A program made the translations under genes and the position numbers. From Burkholderia sp. Ac-20365 (lineage in GTDB: Bacteria; Pseudomonadota; Gammaproteobacteria; Burkholderiales; Burkholderiaceae): DNA of 64,000 bases. Shown here one piece after another: positions 52,366 through 61,397 of the stretch. The stretch's first letter is position 1. Every line of letters begins with the position of its first letter. The DNA lies in contig NZ_JAAGPI010000020.1 of NCBI RefSeq assembly GCF_017104715.1, positions 1 through 64,000 on the forward strand. Reading direction: 5' to 3'. Below the pieces are notes generated by a model that was given only the letters and a program-made list of their open reading frames with translations, made no database searches and was not told where the DNA came from.

Positions 52366-53019
52366 GCTGGCATCCGCGATGTGACTTACCACTTCACGCG
52401 TTGCCCCTGTGCGGGGCGGCACCTACTTTTCTTTGCCGCGGCAAAGAAAAGTAGGCAAAAGAAAGCCGCTGAACACCGCCAGCACTTGTTCCTGCCTGAG
52501 GGCCCCCAACGGGTCCTCAGCTTCACACGGCAACCTGCTTTTCACTGCCCGTTGCCAACGCTCCTATTGAGCGCCTAACCCGCTCCACACTCCCGCGTCG
52601 CCACACGCGCGATCGCATCTCCCACGTTCTATAGCGGCAAACTGTGTGTAGGCTTTCAAGACGTACGCACATCACTCCGGACTGAAAAGCACGATCGGTG
52701 TCGTAAGTGCGCTGAGGTGTGGAGTACTACGACCTACACACAGTTTGCCACCTGGGCGGCCGTAACCATTCGCTGCCGGTTGCTGCGCTACGGGTGATTG
52801 AAGTGGGTGAGGCGCCAATTCGAAGCGTTGGCAACGGCGCGGTGACTGAGAGATTGCCGTGCGAAGTGGAGGACCCGTTGGGGGCCCTCAGGCAGGAACA
52901 AGAACGGGCGGTGTTAGCCCGCTTTCTTTGCTTACTTTCTTTGCGGCGGCAAAGAAAGTAAGTGCCGCCCCGCACAGGGGCAACGCTTGCGCCGCGTAGG
53001 CGCTAACGCGGATGCCAGC
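52366..53019 (+). repeat. repeat element copy C (654 bp)
   Basis: The core starts GCTGGCATCCGCG and ends CGCGGATGCCAGC, in the same orientation as copy A. The left palindrome is the CTACTTTTCTTTG/CAAAGAAAAGTAG variant (52423-52454) and the right one the CTTACTTTCTTTG form (52931-52962). The inverted repeat extends inward past CCTGAGGGCCCCCAACGGG, so here it covers roughly 150 bp with scattered differences. The interior pair is GGCAAACTGTGTGTAGG (52636-52652) and CCTACACACAGTTTGCC (52733-52749). The right A/C-rich flank reaches almost to the stop codon of the GntR gene at 53067. No gene is called inside. Confidence 0.88.
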
Positions 53020-53066
53020 AACAACACAAGAAAACCAAACAAAGCGTCGCAAGACAAAACCAAACC

Positions 53067-53765
53067 CTATCTCTTAACTCTAGTCATCAACCGCTCAAAC
53101 GACTGCCTCAAATGCCGCTGCATCGCCGCATGCGCCTGCACTGAATCACGCGCCTCGAGCGCTTCAAGCACCGCGCGGTGTTCTTCCAGCGCAACAGCCC
53201 ATGTGTCCTCGGCTTCGAAATGCCCTCGCATCGTGCTCGACAGTGGACTATGCCGTTCGTCGAACAATTCAGCCACCGTGCGCACAAGCACGCTATTACC
53301 CGACATCTGCGCGATGCACACATGAAACTCACGATCAGCGGCGGTAGGAATCTGCCCGTTGGCAACCTCATCAGCCATGCGCTCATATAGCGCGCGCAGC
53401 GCCTTGAGCGCCTTGGGTTTGGCGAACGGCGCAACACTCGCCGCCAGCGCTCCTTCGATCAACGACCGCGCCTCCATGATCTCGCGCGGGCTTTCGCCGA
53501 GTTTGTCGGGATCCGGCGCGGCCACGACGGGCGATACGTTCGTCACGTAGACACCCGAGCCCATCCGGATCTCCACGCGCCCTTCCAGTTCCAGCGCGAC
53601 CAGCGCCTCGCGCACCGTCGGACGCGACACGCCAAGCGTCTGCGCCAGATCCCGCTCAGGCGGCAAGCGTCCGTTCGATACGAAGCCCGGTTGCGCGATC
53701 AGTTCGCGCAGCCGGTCGGCGATCTGCTGATAAAGACGGCGTGTTTCGACGGTTCTGACGGCCAC
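53067..53765 (-). CDS. GntR-family (FadR/FCD) transcriptional regulator
   Basis: A 232-residue regulator with an N-terminal winged helix (about 10-72, LPPERDLAQTLGVSRPTVREALVALELEGRVEIRMGSG pattern) and a C-terminal FCD ligand domain (about 95-220). The metal/ligand-site residues are present (AREFHVCIAQMSGN-like segment around 145-158, and the later HFEAE and EEHRAVLEAL histidines). Members of this branch often respond to sugar acids. It is divergent from a galactarate-type transporter and dehydratase, so a hexarate is the probable effector, by inference. The site at 53892-53902 is a candidate target. Confidence 0.85.
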   Translation of the reverse strand: MAVRTVETRRLYQQIADRLRELIAQPGFVSNGRLPPERDLAQTLGVSRPTVREALVALELEGRVEIRMGSGVYVTNVSPVVAAPDPDKLGESPREIMEARSLIEGALAASVAPFAKPKALKALRALYERMADEVANGQIPTAADREFHVCIAQMSGNSVLVRTVAELFDERHSPLSSTMRGHFEAEDTWAVALEEHRAVLEALEARDSVQAHAAMQRHLRQSFERLMTRVKR

Positions 53766-53891
53766 AAAGACTCCTGCATCGACGTCGCGCGAAACCGGCG
53801 GGAACCGCTCTGCGCGAGAAAACGAGCATTGTAATCAGCCGGGCGCCGCATCGGCCGACAGGTTCGGACTAAGGGTAAATAGCCAGACAAT

Positions 53892-53925
53892 TGGCTTGAC
53901 CACTTGCGCTTAGCGCTTCTATTAT
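53892..53925 (+). promoter_or_regulatory. promoter with overlapping GntR-type operator upstream of the galactarate genes
   Basis: TTGACC (53896-53901) and TATTAT (53920-53925) with an 18-bp spacer form a good sigma70 promoter. TGGCTTGACCA (53892-53902) covers the -35 and has the TGG-N5-CCA symmetry of FadR-branch operators (TGGT-N3-ACCA). A further CTGGTCAG lies at 53932-53939, just downstream of the -10. Binding there would block transcription of the transporter and dehydratase genes. Confidence 0.55.
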
Positions 53926-54140
53926 CGCCAACTGGTCAGGCCGAAATTCAATAAGCGCATAAGACGCAACCGGCCTGTCCGCCCCGACAATGCAGCACCG
54001 CAGCCCGCCGCCAGAGCGGGACGCACACATGCAGCATCCGCCACACGCACGCAGCACGACGTAGGAAAGCGGCCACCGGTCCGGCATCGCCGACGGGCGC
54101 AAACCATACGACAGATGCCGCCAATGGAGGAGACAACGTC

Positions 54141-55430
54141 ATGAGGAAAATGCGGTGGGTGGTGATCTTGCTCTGCTTTCTCGCTATCGCGGTCAATTAC
54201 ATCGACCGCGCGAATCTCGCCGTCGCCGCGCCTGAAATCCAGAAGGCGCTCGGCATCGGCCCCGCGCAGATGGGCTTCATCCTGAGCGGCTTTTTCTGGA
54301 CCTATGCGCTGATGCAGATGCCGTTCGGCTGGTTCGTCGATCGCGTCGGCGCGCGCATCGCGCTGCCGCTCGCGGTCGGCTGGTGGTCGCTGTTCACGGC
54401 AGCGACGGCGGGCGCGAGCAGCGTCGCCGGCATGTTCGGCTGCCGGCTGATGCTCGGCGTCGGTGAAGCGGGCGCGTATCCGTCGTGCGCAAAGCTCGTC
54501 AGCCAATGGTTCAAGCCGTCGCAGCGCGCACTCGCGACCAGCATCTTCGACAGCGGCTCGCGCGTCGGCTCGGCGCTGTCGATTCCCGTCGTCGCGCTGA
54601 TCATCGGCACGCTCGGCTGGAAGGCGTCGTTCATCATCACGGGTGTGGTGGGCGCTGTGTGGATTCTTGGCTGGCTCGTCATCTATCGCAGCCCCGCGCA
54701 CGGCGACATGACCGGTGAAACAGACGTCGTGCCCGACACCCGCGCCGCGCGCGCCGCCGACAAGGTCACGTGGGGCTCGCTGTTCCGCCACCGCACGCTG
54801 TGGGGCATGATGCTCGGCTTCTTCTGCCTGAACTTCGTGATCTACTTCTTCATCACGTGGTTTCCGAGCTATCTCGTCCAGACGCGCGGCTTTTCGCTGA
54901 AATCGCTCGGCACGCTCGGCATGATTCCCGCGCTGATGTCGATTCCCGGCGGCTGGATCGGCGGGCTGGTATCGGACTCGCTGTTCCGGCGCGGCTGGAG
55001 TCTGACCGCCGCGCGCAAGACCTGCATGGTCGGCGGGATGCTGCTGTCGTCGACGATCACGCTGTCGGCGTTCACGTCGAACACCTATCTGATGCTCGCG
55101 TTCTTCGGCATTTCTTATGGCAGCCTCGCGTTCGCCGCCGCCAGCATCTGGTCGCTGCCCGCCGACGTCGCGCCCACGCCGCGCCACGTCGCGTCGATCA
55201 GCGGCATCCAGAACTTCGCGTCGAACCTCGCGGGCATCGTCATCACGACGTTCACGGGCGTCATGCTCGCGCTTTCAAAAGGCTCGTTCACGATTCCGCT
55301 CGTCGTCGCGGGCGGCTTCTGCTTTCTCGGCGCATTCAGCTATCTTGTGATCGTCGGCCGCATCGAGCCGCTGCCCACCAATTCCGAGCAGCCGTATCTG
55401 CCCGAAGGCGCGCAGCGCTCGCACGTCTGA
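54141..55430 (+). CDS. MFS hexarate/hexuronate transporter (anion:cation symporter family)
   Basis: A 429-residue carrier with 12 spans of the ACS family, which imports galactarate, glucarate, galactonate and similar acids with protons. The family start AIAVNYIDRANLAVAAPEI (about 17-35) is clear, as are GWFVDRVGARIALPLAVGWWS (about 62-82) and GVGEAGAYPSCAKLVSQWF (about 108-126). E. coli GudP/GarP have the same features. It is followed 45 bp later by garD. The specific acid, galactarate or glucarate, is inferred from garD. The ATG at 54141 has GGAGGAGACAACGTC before it. Confidence 0.87.
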   Translation: MRKMRWVVILLCFLAIAVNYIDRANLAVAAPEIQKALGIGPAQMGFILSGFFWTYALMQMPFGWFVDRVGARIALPLAVGWWSLFTAATAGASSVAGMFGCRLMLGVGEAGAYPSCAKLVSQWFKPSQRALATSIFDSGSRVGSALSIPVVALIIGTLGWKASFIITGVVGAVWILGWLVIYRSPAHGDMTGETDVVPDTRAARAADKVTWGSLFRHRTLWGMMLGFFCLNFVIYFFITWFPSYLVQTRGFSLKSLGTLGMIPALMSIPGGWIGGLVSDSLFRRGWSLTAARKTCMVGGMLLSSTITLSAFTSNTYLMLAFFGISYGSLAFAAASIWSLPADVAPTPRHVASISGIQNFASNLAGIVITTFTGVMLALSKGSFTIPLVVAGGFCFLGAFSYLVIVGRIEPLPTNSEQPYLPEGAQRSHV

Positions 55431-55475
55431 TGATCTAACCCGTCAGCTTTCAGCTTTCAAAAAAGGCCCCGCATC

Positions 55476-57026
55476 ATGTCGACAGCCACCTTGCCCGCGA
55501 CGCACGCCGCCATCCGTCTGCATCCGAACGACGACGTGATCATCGCGACGCGTCAGCTCGTATCGGGAACGCGCATCGAAGCAGAAGACCTCGTCGTCAC
55601 GGGGCTAATTCCGCCCGGCCACAAAATCGCGACGCGTGCGATCGCAAAAGGTGAACCGGTGAAGCGCTACAACCAGATCATCGGCGTGGCGCGCGAATCG
55701 ATTGCGCGCGGACAGCACGTGCACACGCACAATCTCGCGATGGCCGAATTCGCGCGCGAGCATGAATTCGGCGTCGATACGCATCCGACCGCCGCGGCCC
55801 GCGATCCGGCGCATTTCATGGGCATCCGCCGCGCGGATGGCCGCGTCGCGACGCGCAACTACATCGGCATTCTGACGAGCGTGAACTGCTCGGCAACCGT
55901 CGCACGCGCGATCGCCGATCATTTCCGGCGCGACGTGCATCCCGAAGAACTCGCGGCGTATCCGAACGTCGACGGCGTGATCGCGTTGACGCACGGACTC
56001 GGCTGCGGTGTCGATCTGCGCGGCGAAGGCATGGCGATCTTGCAGCGTACGCTGGCAGGCTACGCGGCCCATCCGAATTTCGCGTCGGTGCTGTTCGTCG
56101 GGCTGGGTTGCGAGACGAACCAGATTGGCGGCGTGCTCGAATCGGGCGGTCTGGCGGATAACACTGCAAAGCTGCGCAGCTTCACGATTCAGGACAGCGG
56201 CGGCACGCGCAAGACCATCGAGCGCGGCATTGCACTGGTGCGCGAAATGCTCGCCGATGCGAACCGAGCGGTGCGCGAGAAAGTGAGCGCGTCGCATCTG
56301 ATGGTCGGCCTGCAATGCGGCGGCTCGGATGGCTACTCGGGCATTTCGGCGAATCCTGCATTGGGCGCCGCCGTCGACCGGCTCGTGCAGCATGGCGGCA
56401 CCGCGATTCTCTCGGAGACGCCCGAAGTCTACGGCGCCGAGCATCTGCTCACGCGCCGCGCGGTGAGCCGCGAAGTCGGCGAGAAACTGCTGGCGCGTAT
56501 CGCGTGGTGGCAGGATTACTGCGCGCGTAACGGCGCGGCGCTCGACAACAATCCATCGGCGGGCAACAAGGTCGGCGGGCTCACCACGATCCTCGAGAAA
56601 TCGCTCGGCGCGGTGGCGAAAGGCGGCACGACGAATCTCGTCGACGTGTACGAATACGCGCAGCCAATCCACGCGAAGGGTTTCGTGTTCATGGATTCGC
56701 CTGGCTACGACCCGATGTCGGCGACGGGCCAGGTCGCGTCGGGTGCGAACCTGATCTGCTTCACGACCGGGCGCGGCTCCGCGTATGGCTGCGCGCCGTC
56801 ACCGTCGCTGAAGCTCGCGACCAACACGGCGTTGTGGGACCGTCAGGAAGAAGATATCGACATCAATTGCGGCGGCGTGATCGACGGCACCGCGACCATC
56901 GATCAGCTCGGCGCGGACATCTTCCAGATGATGCTCGACTGCGCGTCGGGCACGCGCTCGAAAAGCGAACTGCACGGCTACGGACAGAACGAGTTCGTGC
57001 CCTGGCAAGTCGGCGTGGTGACCTGA
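55476..57026 (+). CDS. garD: galactarate dehydratase (UxaA/GarD family)
   Basis: A 516-residue dehydratase. The N-terminal SAF domain (about 15-90) and the C-terminal D-galactarate/altronate dehydratase domain (TRNYIGILTSVNCSATVAR at about 125-143, HGLGCG, GLGCETNQIGG) are both present, in the arrangement of E. coli GarD (523 residues) and UxaA. It removes water from galactarate to give 5-keto-4-deoxyglucarate. The closest alternative is altronate dehydratase, but the C-terminal GRGSAYGCAPSPSLKLATNT and the accompanying ACS transporter favour hexarate. The next enzymes (an aldolase or a second dehydratase) are not in this window. Confidence 0.85.
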   Translation: MSTATLPATHAAIRLHPNDDVIIATRQLVSGTRIEAEDLVVTGLIPPGHKIATRAIAKGEPVKRYNQIIGVARESIARGQHVHTHNLAMAEFAREHEFGVDTHPTAAARDPAHFMGIRRADGRVATRNYIGILTSVNCSATVARAIADHFRRDVHPEELAAYPNVDGVIALTHGLGCGVDLRGEGMAILQRTLAGYAAHPNFASVLFVGLGCETNQIGGVLESGGLADNTAKLRSFTIQDSGGTRKTIERGIALVREMLADANRAVREKVSASHLMVGLQCGGSDGYSGISANPALGAAVDRLVQHGGTAILSETPEVYGAEHLLTRRAVSREVGEKLLARIAWWQDYCARNGAALDNNPSAGNKVGGLTTILEKSLGAVAKGGTTNLVDVYEYAQPIHAKGFVFMDSPGYDPMSATGQVASGANLICFTTGRGSAYGCAPSPSLKLATNTALWDRQEEDIDINCGGVIDGTATIDQLGADIFQMMLDCASGTRSKSELHGYGQNEFVPWQVGVVT

Positions 57027-57039
57027 ACGCAGACCGGCA

Positions 57040-57252
57040 TTACGCGGCTGCGGGCGCGCTGACGGGTGGCGTGCCGTCGTGCATCATCGCCGTCAACTGC
57101 GCGCGCAGTTCAGGCGAATCACTGTGCTTGTGTGCCTGCATCGCATGCGCGACGGCGGCTTCGATCAGTTCACTTTCCGAATCGGCGCAGAGCGCGACCG
57201 TGCAGTTGATGTCGCTCGGGCATTCGCGGCAATCGATGTATTTGCGGCCCAT
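57040..57252 (-). CDS. DUF1059 small cysteine-containing protein
   Basis: A 70-residue protein of the DUF1059 type, recognised from MGRKYIDCRECPSDINCTVALCADSE-like start (Cys8, Cys11, Cys17, Cys22) followed by ELIEAAVAHAMQAHKHSDSPELRAQL. The four cysteines and two histidines suggest zinc or another metal. No function is established. It converges with garD (14 bp between stops). The ATG at 57252 follows GAGGAGACTGTC. Confidence 0.78.
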   Translation of the reverse strand: MGRKYIDCRECPSDINCTVALCADSESELIEAAVAHAMQAHKHSDSPELRAQLTAMMHDGTPPVSAPAAA

Positions 57253-57497
57253 GACAGTCTCCTCAGATCAAAGGCGTCGAGCGCAACGCGTGCGTTGACT
57301 TGGCCTCGTCGTTAAAGTCGACGAAGCTGCGGCCAATGTGCGTGTGCGCGACGGGACGGCGCGGCTTGAGCCGAACAGGAAGGGGTAAGAAAAGTATAGG
57401 TCGCGGTGTGTGCGTTTGCCCCGCCTCCAGGCCAGTGGGACAATACCGGCCTTCGCGCCGAGCGCGTTTCATCGCCATTCACGTCCTATCTCAATCG

Positions 57498-58757
57498 ATG
57501 CCGAATTCGTCCGAACACATCACGAATCACGTGCGCGTTGCCGTCATCGGCGGCGGCCCTGCGGGGCTGATGGCCGCTGAAGCGCTGGCGCAAGGCGGCG
57601 TGCGCGTCGATGTGTACGACGCGATGCCGTCCGTCGGACGCAAGTTTCTGATGGCGGGCAAAGGCGGCATGAACATCACGCACTCCGAGCCGATCGAGCC
57701 GTTTCTCGGCCGCTACGGGAAACGCCGCGCGGACATCGCGCCATTGCTCGATGTGTTCGGCCCGGACACGCTGCGCGCGTGGCTCGATGAACTGGGCGTC
57801 GCGACGTTCGTCGGCAGCTCGGGTCGCGTGTTTCCAACCGACATGAAGGCCGCGCCGATGCTGCGCGCGTGGCTGCATCGGTTGCGCGAAGCGGGCGTGC
57901 GGTTTCACATGCGGCATAAGTGGATTGGGTGGACTTCGACCGGCGCGCACGGCTTGCGCTTCGCGACGCCCGAAGGTGAGCGTGAGGTGAACGCGGATGC
58001 TGTCGTGTTTGCGTTGGGCGGCGGCAGTTGGGCGCGCCTCGGTTCCGACGCCGCGTGGGTTCCGTTGATGCAGCAGCGTGAGATTCCCGTCGAGCCGCTT
58101 CTGCCCGCCAATTGCGGCTTCGACGCGGAGTGGACCGCTTACTTCAGCGAACGCTACGCGGGTCAGCCGGTGAAGCCGGTTTCGATCGCTGTCGAGAACG
58201 TGGACGGCACGGTCCAGCATCGACAAGGTGAGTTCGTCGTGACATCGACGGGAATCGAGGGGAATCTCGTCTACGCGATGTCTTCCGCGATCCGCGACCG
58301 TCTGCTCGCCGACGGTGAGGTCACTATGCGGCTCGATCTGGCGCCTGGCCTGAGCGCGCAACGCGTAATCGATGAAGTGACGCGGCCGCGCGGCTCACGT
58401 TCGATGTCGAGTCATCTGCACAGCCGCATCGGCATTACGGGCGTGAAGCTCGGCTTGCTGCACGAATGCCTGTCCAAGGAGGACTTCACCGATGCAGCGA
58501 AGCTCGCGCAAGCAATCAAGTCGTTGCCCTTGCGGCTGACGCGCGCGCGACCCATCGACGAAGCAATCAGCAGCGCTGGCGGCATTCCGTTCGAAGCGCT
58601 CGATAGCGCGATGATGGTGCGGCAACTGCCCGGCGTGTTCTGCGCGGGCGAGATGCTCGACTGGGAAGCGCCGACGGGCGGCTATCTGCTGACGGCGTGC
58701 TTCGCCAGCGGGCTCGTGGCTGGGCGCGGCGCGCTCGCTTATCTACTCGCGCGCTGA
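57498..58757 (+). CDS. BaiN/RdsA-like FAD-dependent oxidoreductase
   Basis: A 419-residue flavoprotein of the HI0933/BaiN family. The FAD motif is VIGGGPAGLMAAEALAQGG at about 15-33, the characteristic GRKFLMAGKGGMNITHSE is at about 50-67, and the C-terminal FAD contact CAGEMLDWEAPTGGYLLTACF is at about 377-398. The function of most members is unknown; one relative takes part in bile-acid metabolism. The TIGR03862-type insertion in the middle is intact. It converges with a methyltransferase gene, with ten bases between stops. Confidence 0.82.
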   Translation: MPNSSEHITNHVRVAVIGGGPAGLMAAEALAQGGVRVDVYDAMPSVGRKFLMAGKGGMNITHSEPIEPFLGRYGKRRADIAPLLDVFGPDTLRAWLDELGVATFVGSSGRVFPTDMKAAPMLRAWLHRLREAGVRFHMRHKWIGWTSTGAHGLRFATPEGEREVNADAVVFALGGGSWARLGSDAAWVPLMQQREIPVEPLLPANCGFDAEWTAYFSERYAGQPVKPVSIAVENVDGTVQHRQGEFVVTSTGIEGNLVYAMSSAIRDRLLADGEVTMRLDLAPGLSAQRVIDEVTRPRGSRSMSSHLHSRIGITGVKLGLLHECLSKEDFTDAAKLAQAIKSLPLRLTRARPIDEAISSAGGIPFEALDSAMMVRQLPGVFCAGEMLDWEAPTGGYLLTACFASGLVAGRGALAYLLAR

Positions 58758-58767
58758 ACGGCGCGCT

Positions 58768-59895
58768 TTATTTGGCCTTGAGCCGCCACAGCGAAGTGAT
58801 TTCAGCGACACGCGCGGCGTGCAGCGGATCGGACGCATCCGTCGCTTTCGGATGACGCGGCTTGATATCCTCGCGACCCGCGACGACGAGACCGGCTTTG
58901 TCGATTGCAGCCGTCAGCCAGTCGCGCGTGCGCATGCCAAGATGCTCCGCAAAATCCGACAGGATCAGCCAGCCCTCGCCGCCCGGCTCGAGATGCCCGG
59001 AAAGCCCGTTGAGAAAGCCGAGCAGCATGCGGCTTTCGTAGTCGTACACGGCATTTTCGATTGGTGAGGCCGGGCGCGCCGGCACCCACGGCGGATTGCA
59101 GACGACTAACGCCGCGCGGCCTGCGGGAAAGAGATCGGCGGCGATCAGTTCGACCTGTTGGTCGTAGCCGAGTCGCGTGAGATTTTCTTTGGCGCATGCA
59201 AGCGCGCGTGGATCCTGATCGGTCGCGACGATACGCTTGACGCCGCGCTTCGCGAGCAATGCCGACAACACGCCCGTGCCCACGCCGATATCGAATGCCA
59301 GTTCCTGCGACGGCAATGGCGCACGCGCGACGAGATCCACATATTCGCCTCGCACGGGTGAGAACACGCCGTAGTGCGGATGAATGCGCTCCTGCAAAGC
59401 AGGAATCTCGACGCCCTTCTTGCGCCACTCGTGCGCACCGACCAGACCGAGCAGTTCGCGCAGCGAGACCACGGAAGCTTCGCCGGAAGGCGGCCCATAC
59501 ACCTCTTCACAGGCCTGCTGGACGTTCGGCGCGCGGCGCAATGGAATCGTGTAATCGCCCTCGAGCGGAATGAGCACCATCCCGAGCGTGCGGGCGCGCT
59601 GCGATTGCGCTTGCCGGTGCAGATTGAAGGCGTCGAGCGGATTTGCCGGCGCCTGCTTGCGCGGTTTGCGTTCGAGTCGACGCGTCATCGCCTGCAATAG
59701 CTGACGGGCATTCTGGAAGTCACCGCGCCACAGCAACGCGGTGCCTTCGGAGGCGAGGCGGTAAGCGGCGTCGGCGGTCGTACGGTCATCCGCGATCACG
59801 ACTCGCTTCGCGGGCGGAACCGCGGCTTCGGAGCGCCAGCGCGCCGAGTGCGGGCCGTCGGCTTCGGGCCAGGTCAGGGTGGGGAAATCGGTCAT
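58768..59895 (-). CDS. N-terminal-domain plus SAM methyltransferase (NPPW type)
   Basis: A 375-residue protein with an N-terminal accessory domain of about 170 residues and a C-terminal class I methyltransferase. The SAM loop is AFDIGVGTGVLSALLA at about 195-210, the acidic loop ATDQDPRALACAK at about 219-231, and NPPW at about 265-268 is the adenine/glutamine/guanine N-methylation motif. RNA guanine methyltransferases of the RsmC/RlmG type share this plan, which suggests an rRNA or protein amide target. The start at 59895 (MTDFPTLTW) is preferred; a longer frame is open back to 60075 and runs into the tRNA. Confidence 0.78.
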   Translation of the reverse strand: MTDFPTLTWPEADGPHSARWRSEAAVPPAKRVVIADDRTTADAAYRLASEGTALLWRGDFQNARQLLQAMTRRLERKPRKQAPANPLDAFNLHRQAQSQRARTLGMVLIPLEGDYTIPLRRAPNVQQACEEVYGPPSGEASVVSLRELLGLVGAHEWRKKGVEIPALQERIHPHYGVFSPVRGEYVDLVARAPLPSQELAFDIGVGTGVLSALLAKRGVKRIVATDQDPRALACAKENLTRLGYDQQVELIAADLFPAGRAALVVCNPPWVPARPASPIENAVYDYESRMLLGFLNGLSGHLEPGGEGWLILSDFAEHLGMRTRDWLTAAIDKAGLVVAGREDIKPRHPKATDASDPLHAARVAEITSLWRLKAK

Positions 59896-59998
59896 GTCCG
59901 TATTGTATTGAACCCTTGGGCCTCGTCGACTTCGAGCCACGTTCGCGCAAGACAGAACGTCAAAGACGACAGAACAGGAAAACGGCGCACCAAAGAAA

Positions 59999-60030
59999 AA
60001 CGGGTTACACGGAATTCCGTGTAACCCGTT
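59999..60030 (-). terminator. terminator of tRNA-Thr
   Basis: A perfect 32-bp palindrome: AACGGGTTACACGGAA pairs with TTCCGTGTAACCCGTT, with no spacer. On the minus strand it is followed by TTTCTTTGG. It lies nine bases after the tRNA 3' end. Confidence 0.93.
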
Positions 60031-60039
60031 TCTTACAAC

Positions 60040-60115
60040 TGGTGCCGGCTGCAGGACTCGAACCCGCCACCTCATGATTACAAGTCAAGCGCTCTACCTG
60101 ATGAGCTAAGCCGGC
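60040..60115 (-). tRNA. tRNA-Thr (anticodon UGU)
   Basis: Minus-strand sequence begins GCCGGCTTAGCTCATCAGGT and ends with TGCAGCCGGCACCA. The acceptor arms GCCGGC/GCCGGC pair, the D arm AGCTC..GAGC, the T arm GGGTTCGAGTCCTGC and the anticodon loop CTTGTAA around TGT are all present. CCA is encoded. It reads ACA, and ACN by wobble, like E. coli ThrU. Confidence 0.95.
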
Positions 60116-60134
60116 ATGAGACCGCGATTCTACT

Positions 60135-60614
60135 TCATTTCACGACTTTGAGGTGGCCTCTTCCGCCACCTTTCGATCCGTCGTCGTCGGGTCCCGGGGT
60201 GTCATCCGGTTCGCTGACGCTCTCCGCCGCCTTGGCCGCTTCCTGCGGTGCCTCGGCGATCACGGCTTCGTCGTCCTCGGAATCCGTCGCCTCGCCACCC
60301 GCCGATTCGACCGGGAACGCCATGCCCTGCCCGTTCTCGCGCGCGTAGATGGCGAGCACGTTCGCCACCGGCACCTCGATCTTGTGCGACTTGCCCGAAA
60401 ACCGCGCGTTGAACTCGATCCACTCGTTGCCCATCTGCAGCTGGCTGGTCGCCTCGAAGCTGATGTTCAACACGATCTCGTTGTCGCGCACGAACTGGCG
60501 CGGCACGCGCGTCTGGTTGTCGACACGCACGGCGATATGCGGCGTATAGCCGTTATCGGTACACCATTCGTACAGCGCGCGCAGCAGGTACGGCTTCGTG
60601 GAAATCTCTTGCAT
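60135..60614 (-). CDS. sspB: ClpXP protease specificity-enhancing factor SspB
   Basis: A 159-residue adaptor that binds ssrA-tagged proteins and tethers them to ClpX. The folded substrate-binding domain is about 1-112 (KPYLLRALYEWCTDNGYTPH, ARFSGKSHKIEVPVANVLAIYARENGQG). A long acidic flexible linker (about 113-148) leads to the ClpX-binding tail GRGHLKVVK. ATG at 60614 follows AAAGGACAGTTG; a TTG just before is in frame but unnecessary. It sits downstream of sspA and the petABC genes, the usual beta-proteobacterial order. Confidence 0.93.
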   Translation of the reverse strand: MQEISTKPYLLRALYEWCTDNGYTPHIAVRVDNQTRVPRQFVRDNEIVLNISFEATSQLQMGNEWIEFNARFSGKSHKIEVPVANVLAIYARENGQGMAFPVESAGGEATDSEDDEAVIAEAPQEAAKAAESVSEPDDTPGPDDDGSKGGGRGHLKVVK

Positions 60615-60690
60615 CAACTGTCCTTTTGCCGGGCAGGCGCGCGAACCGGTACGAAAACGCCGCGCGCCGAACCCGAAGCCAATCTCAAAC

Positions 60691-61302
60691 TCAGCGGCGC
60701 ATCACCTTTTCCGACGGCGTCAGCGCTTCGATATAGGCCGGACGGCTGAAAATACGCTCAGCGTACTTCATCAGCGGCGCGGCGTTCTTCGACAGTTCGA
60801 TGCCGTAGTGATCCAGACGCCACAAGAGCGGCGCGATCGCGACGTCGAGCATCGAGAACTCTTCGCCGAGCATGTACTTGTTCTTCAGGAAGATCGGCGC
60901 GAGTTGCGTCAGACGATCACGAATGGCCAGGCGCGCCTTTTCGTGATTCTTCTCGGCGGCTTTGCCCTTCTCGTTTTCGAGCGTGCCGACGTGAACGAAC
61001 AGCTCCTTCTCGAAATTGAGCAGGAACAGACGCGCGCGAGCACGCTGGACGGGATCGGCCGGCATCAGCTGCGGATGCGGGAAGCGCTCGTCGATGTACT
61101 CGTTGATGATGTTCGATTCGTACAGGATCAGATCCCGTTCGACGAGGATCGGCACCTGACCGTACGGATTCATCACGGCGATGTCTTCCGGTTTGTTGAA
61201 CAGGTCGACGTCGCGGATTTCGAAGTCCATGCCCTTTTCGAACAACACCAGCCGGCAGCGCTGGGAGAACGGGCAAGTAGTGCCGGAATACAGAACCATC
61301 AT
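60691..61302 (-). CDS. sspA: stringent starvation protein A (GST fold)
   Basis: A 203-residue GST-fold protein that binds RNA polymerase and helps acid and stationary-phase stress survival. The N-terminal thioredoxin-like half starts MVLYSGTTCPFSQRCRLVLF; the cis-proline GQVPILVERD and ESNIINEYIDERFPHP follow. A helical C-terminal half ends in EALTPSEKVMRR. Catalytic GST residues are not expected in this group. TTGAGGAAACGCAAAC precedes the ATG. A hairpin with a T tract between petC and sspA partly separates them. Confidence 0.92.
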   Translation of the reverse strand: MMVLYSGTTCPFSQRCRLVLFEKGMDFEIRDVDLFNKPEDIAVMNPYGQVPILVERDLILYESNIINEYIDERFPHPQLMPADPVQRARARLFLLNFEKELFVHVGTLENEKGKAAEKNHEKARLAIRDRLTQLAPIFLKNKYMLGEEFSMLDVAIAPLLWRLDHYGIELSKNAAPLMKYAERIFSRPAYIEALTPSEKVMRR

Positions 61303-61328
61303 GTTTGCGTTTCCTCAAAAAACTTAAA

Positions 61329-61378
61329 GGGCCAGCGAGCGGGAAAACCGTCTTGCAGGTTTTCCCTTGCGCCGGCCC
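61329..61378 (-). terminator. hairpin with T tract between petC and sspA
   Basis: On the minus strand GGGGCCGGCG pairs with the CGCTGGCCC part, with one mismatch, and GGGAAAACC (61358-61366 strand pair) pairs with GGTTTTCCC (61341-61349 strand pair) inside. CCCTTTAAGTTTTTTGAGG follows, ending in the sspA ribosome site. It may partially terminate the pet transcript. Confidence 0.7.
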
Positions 61379-61397
61379 CACACCCGTTACGGTGTGA

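Noticed and set aside
52249..52578. Frame of 109 codons across the TTTGG tract and copy C
   Set aside because: Its sequence is low-complexity tract plus repeat, without a ribosome site or family resemblance.
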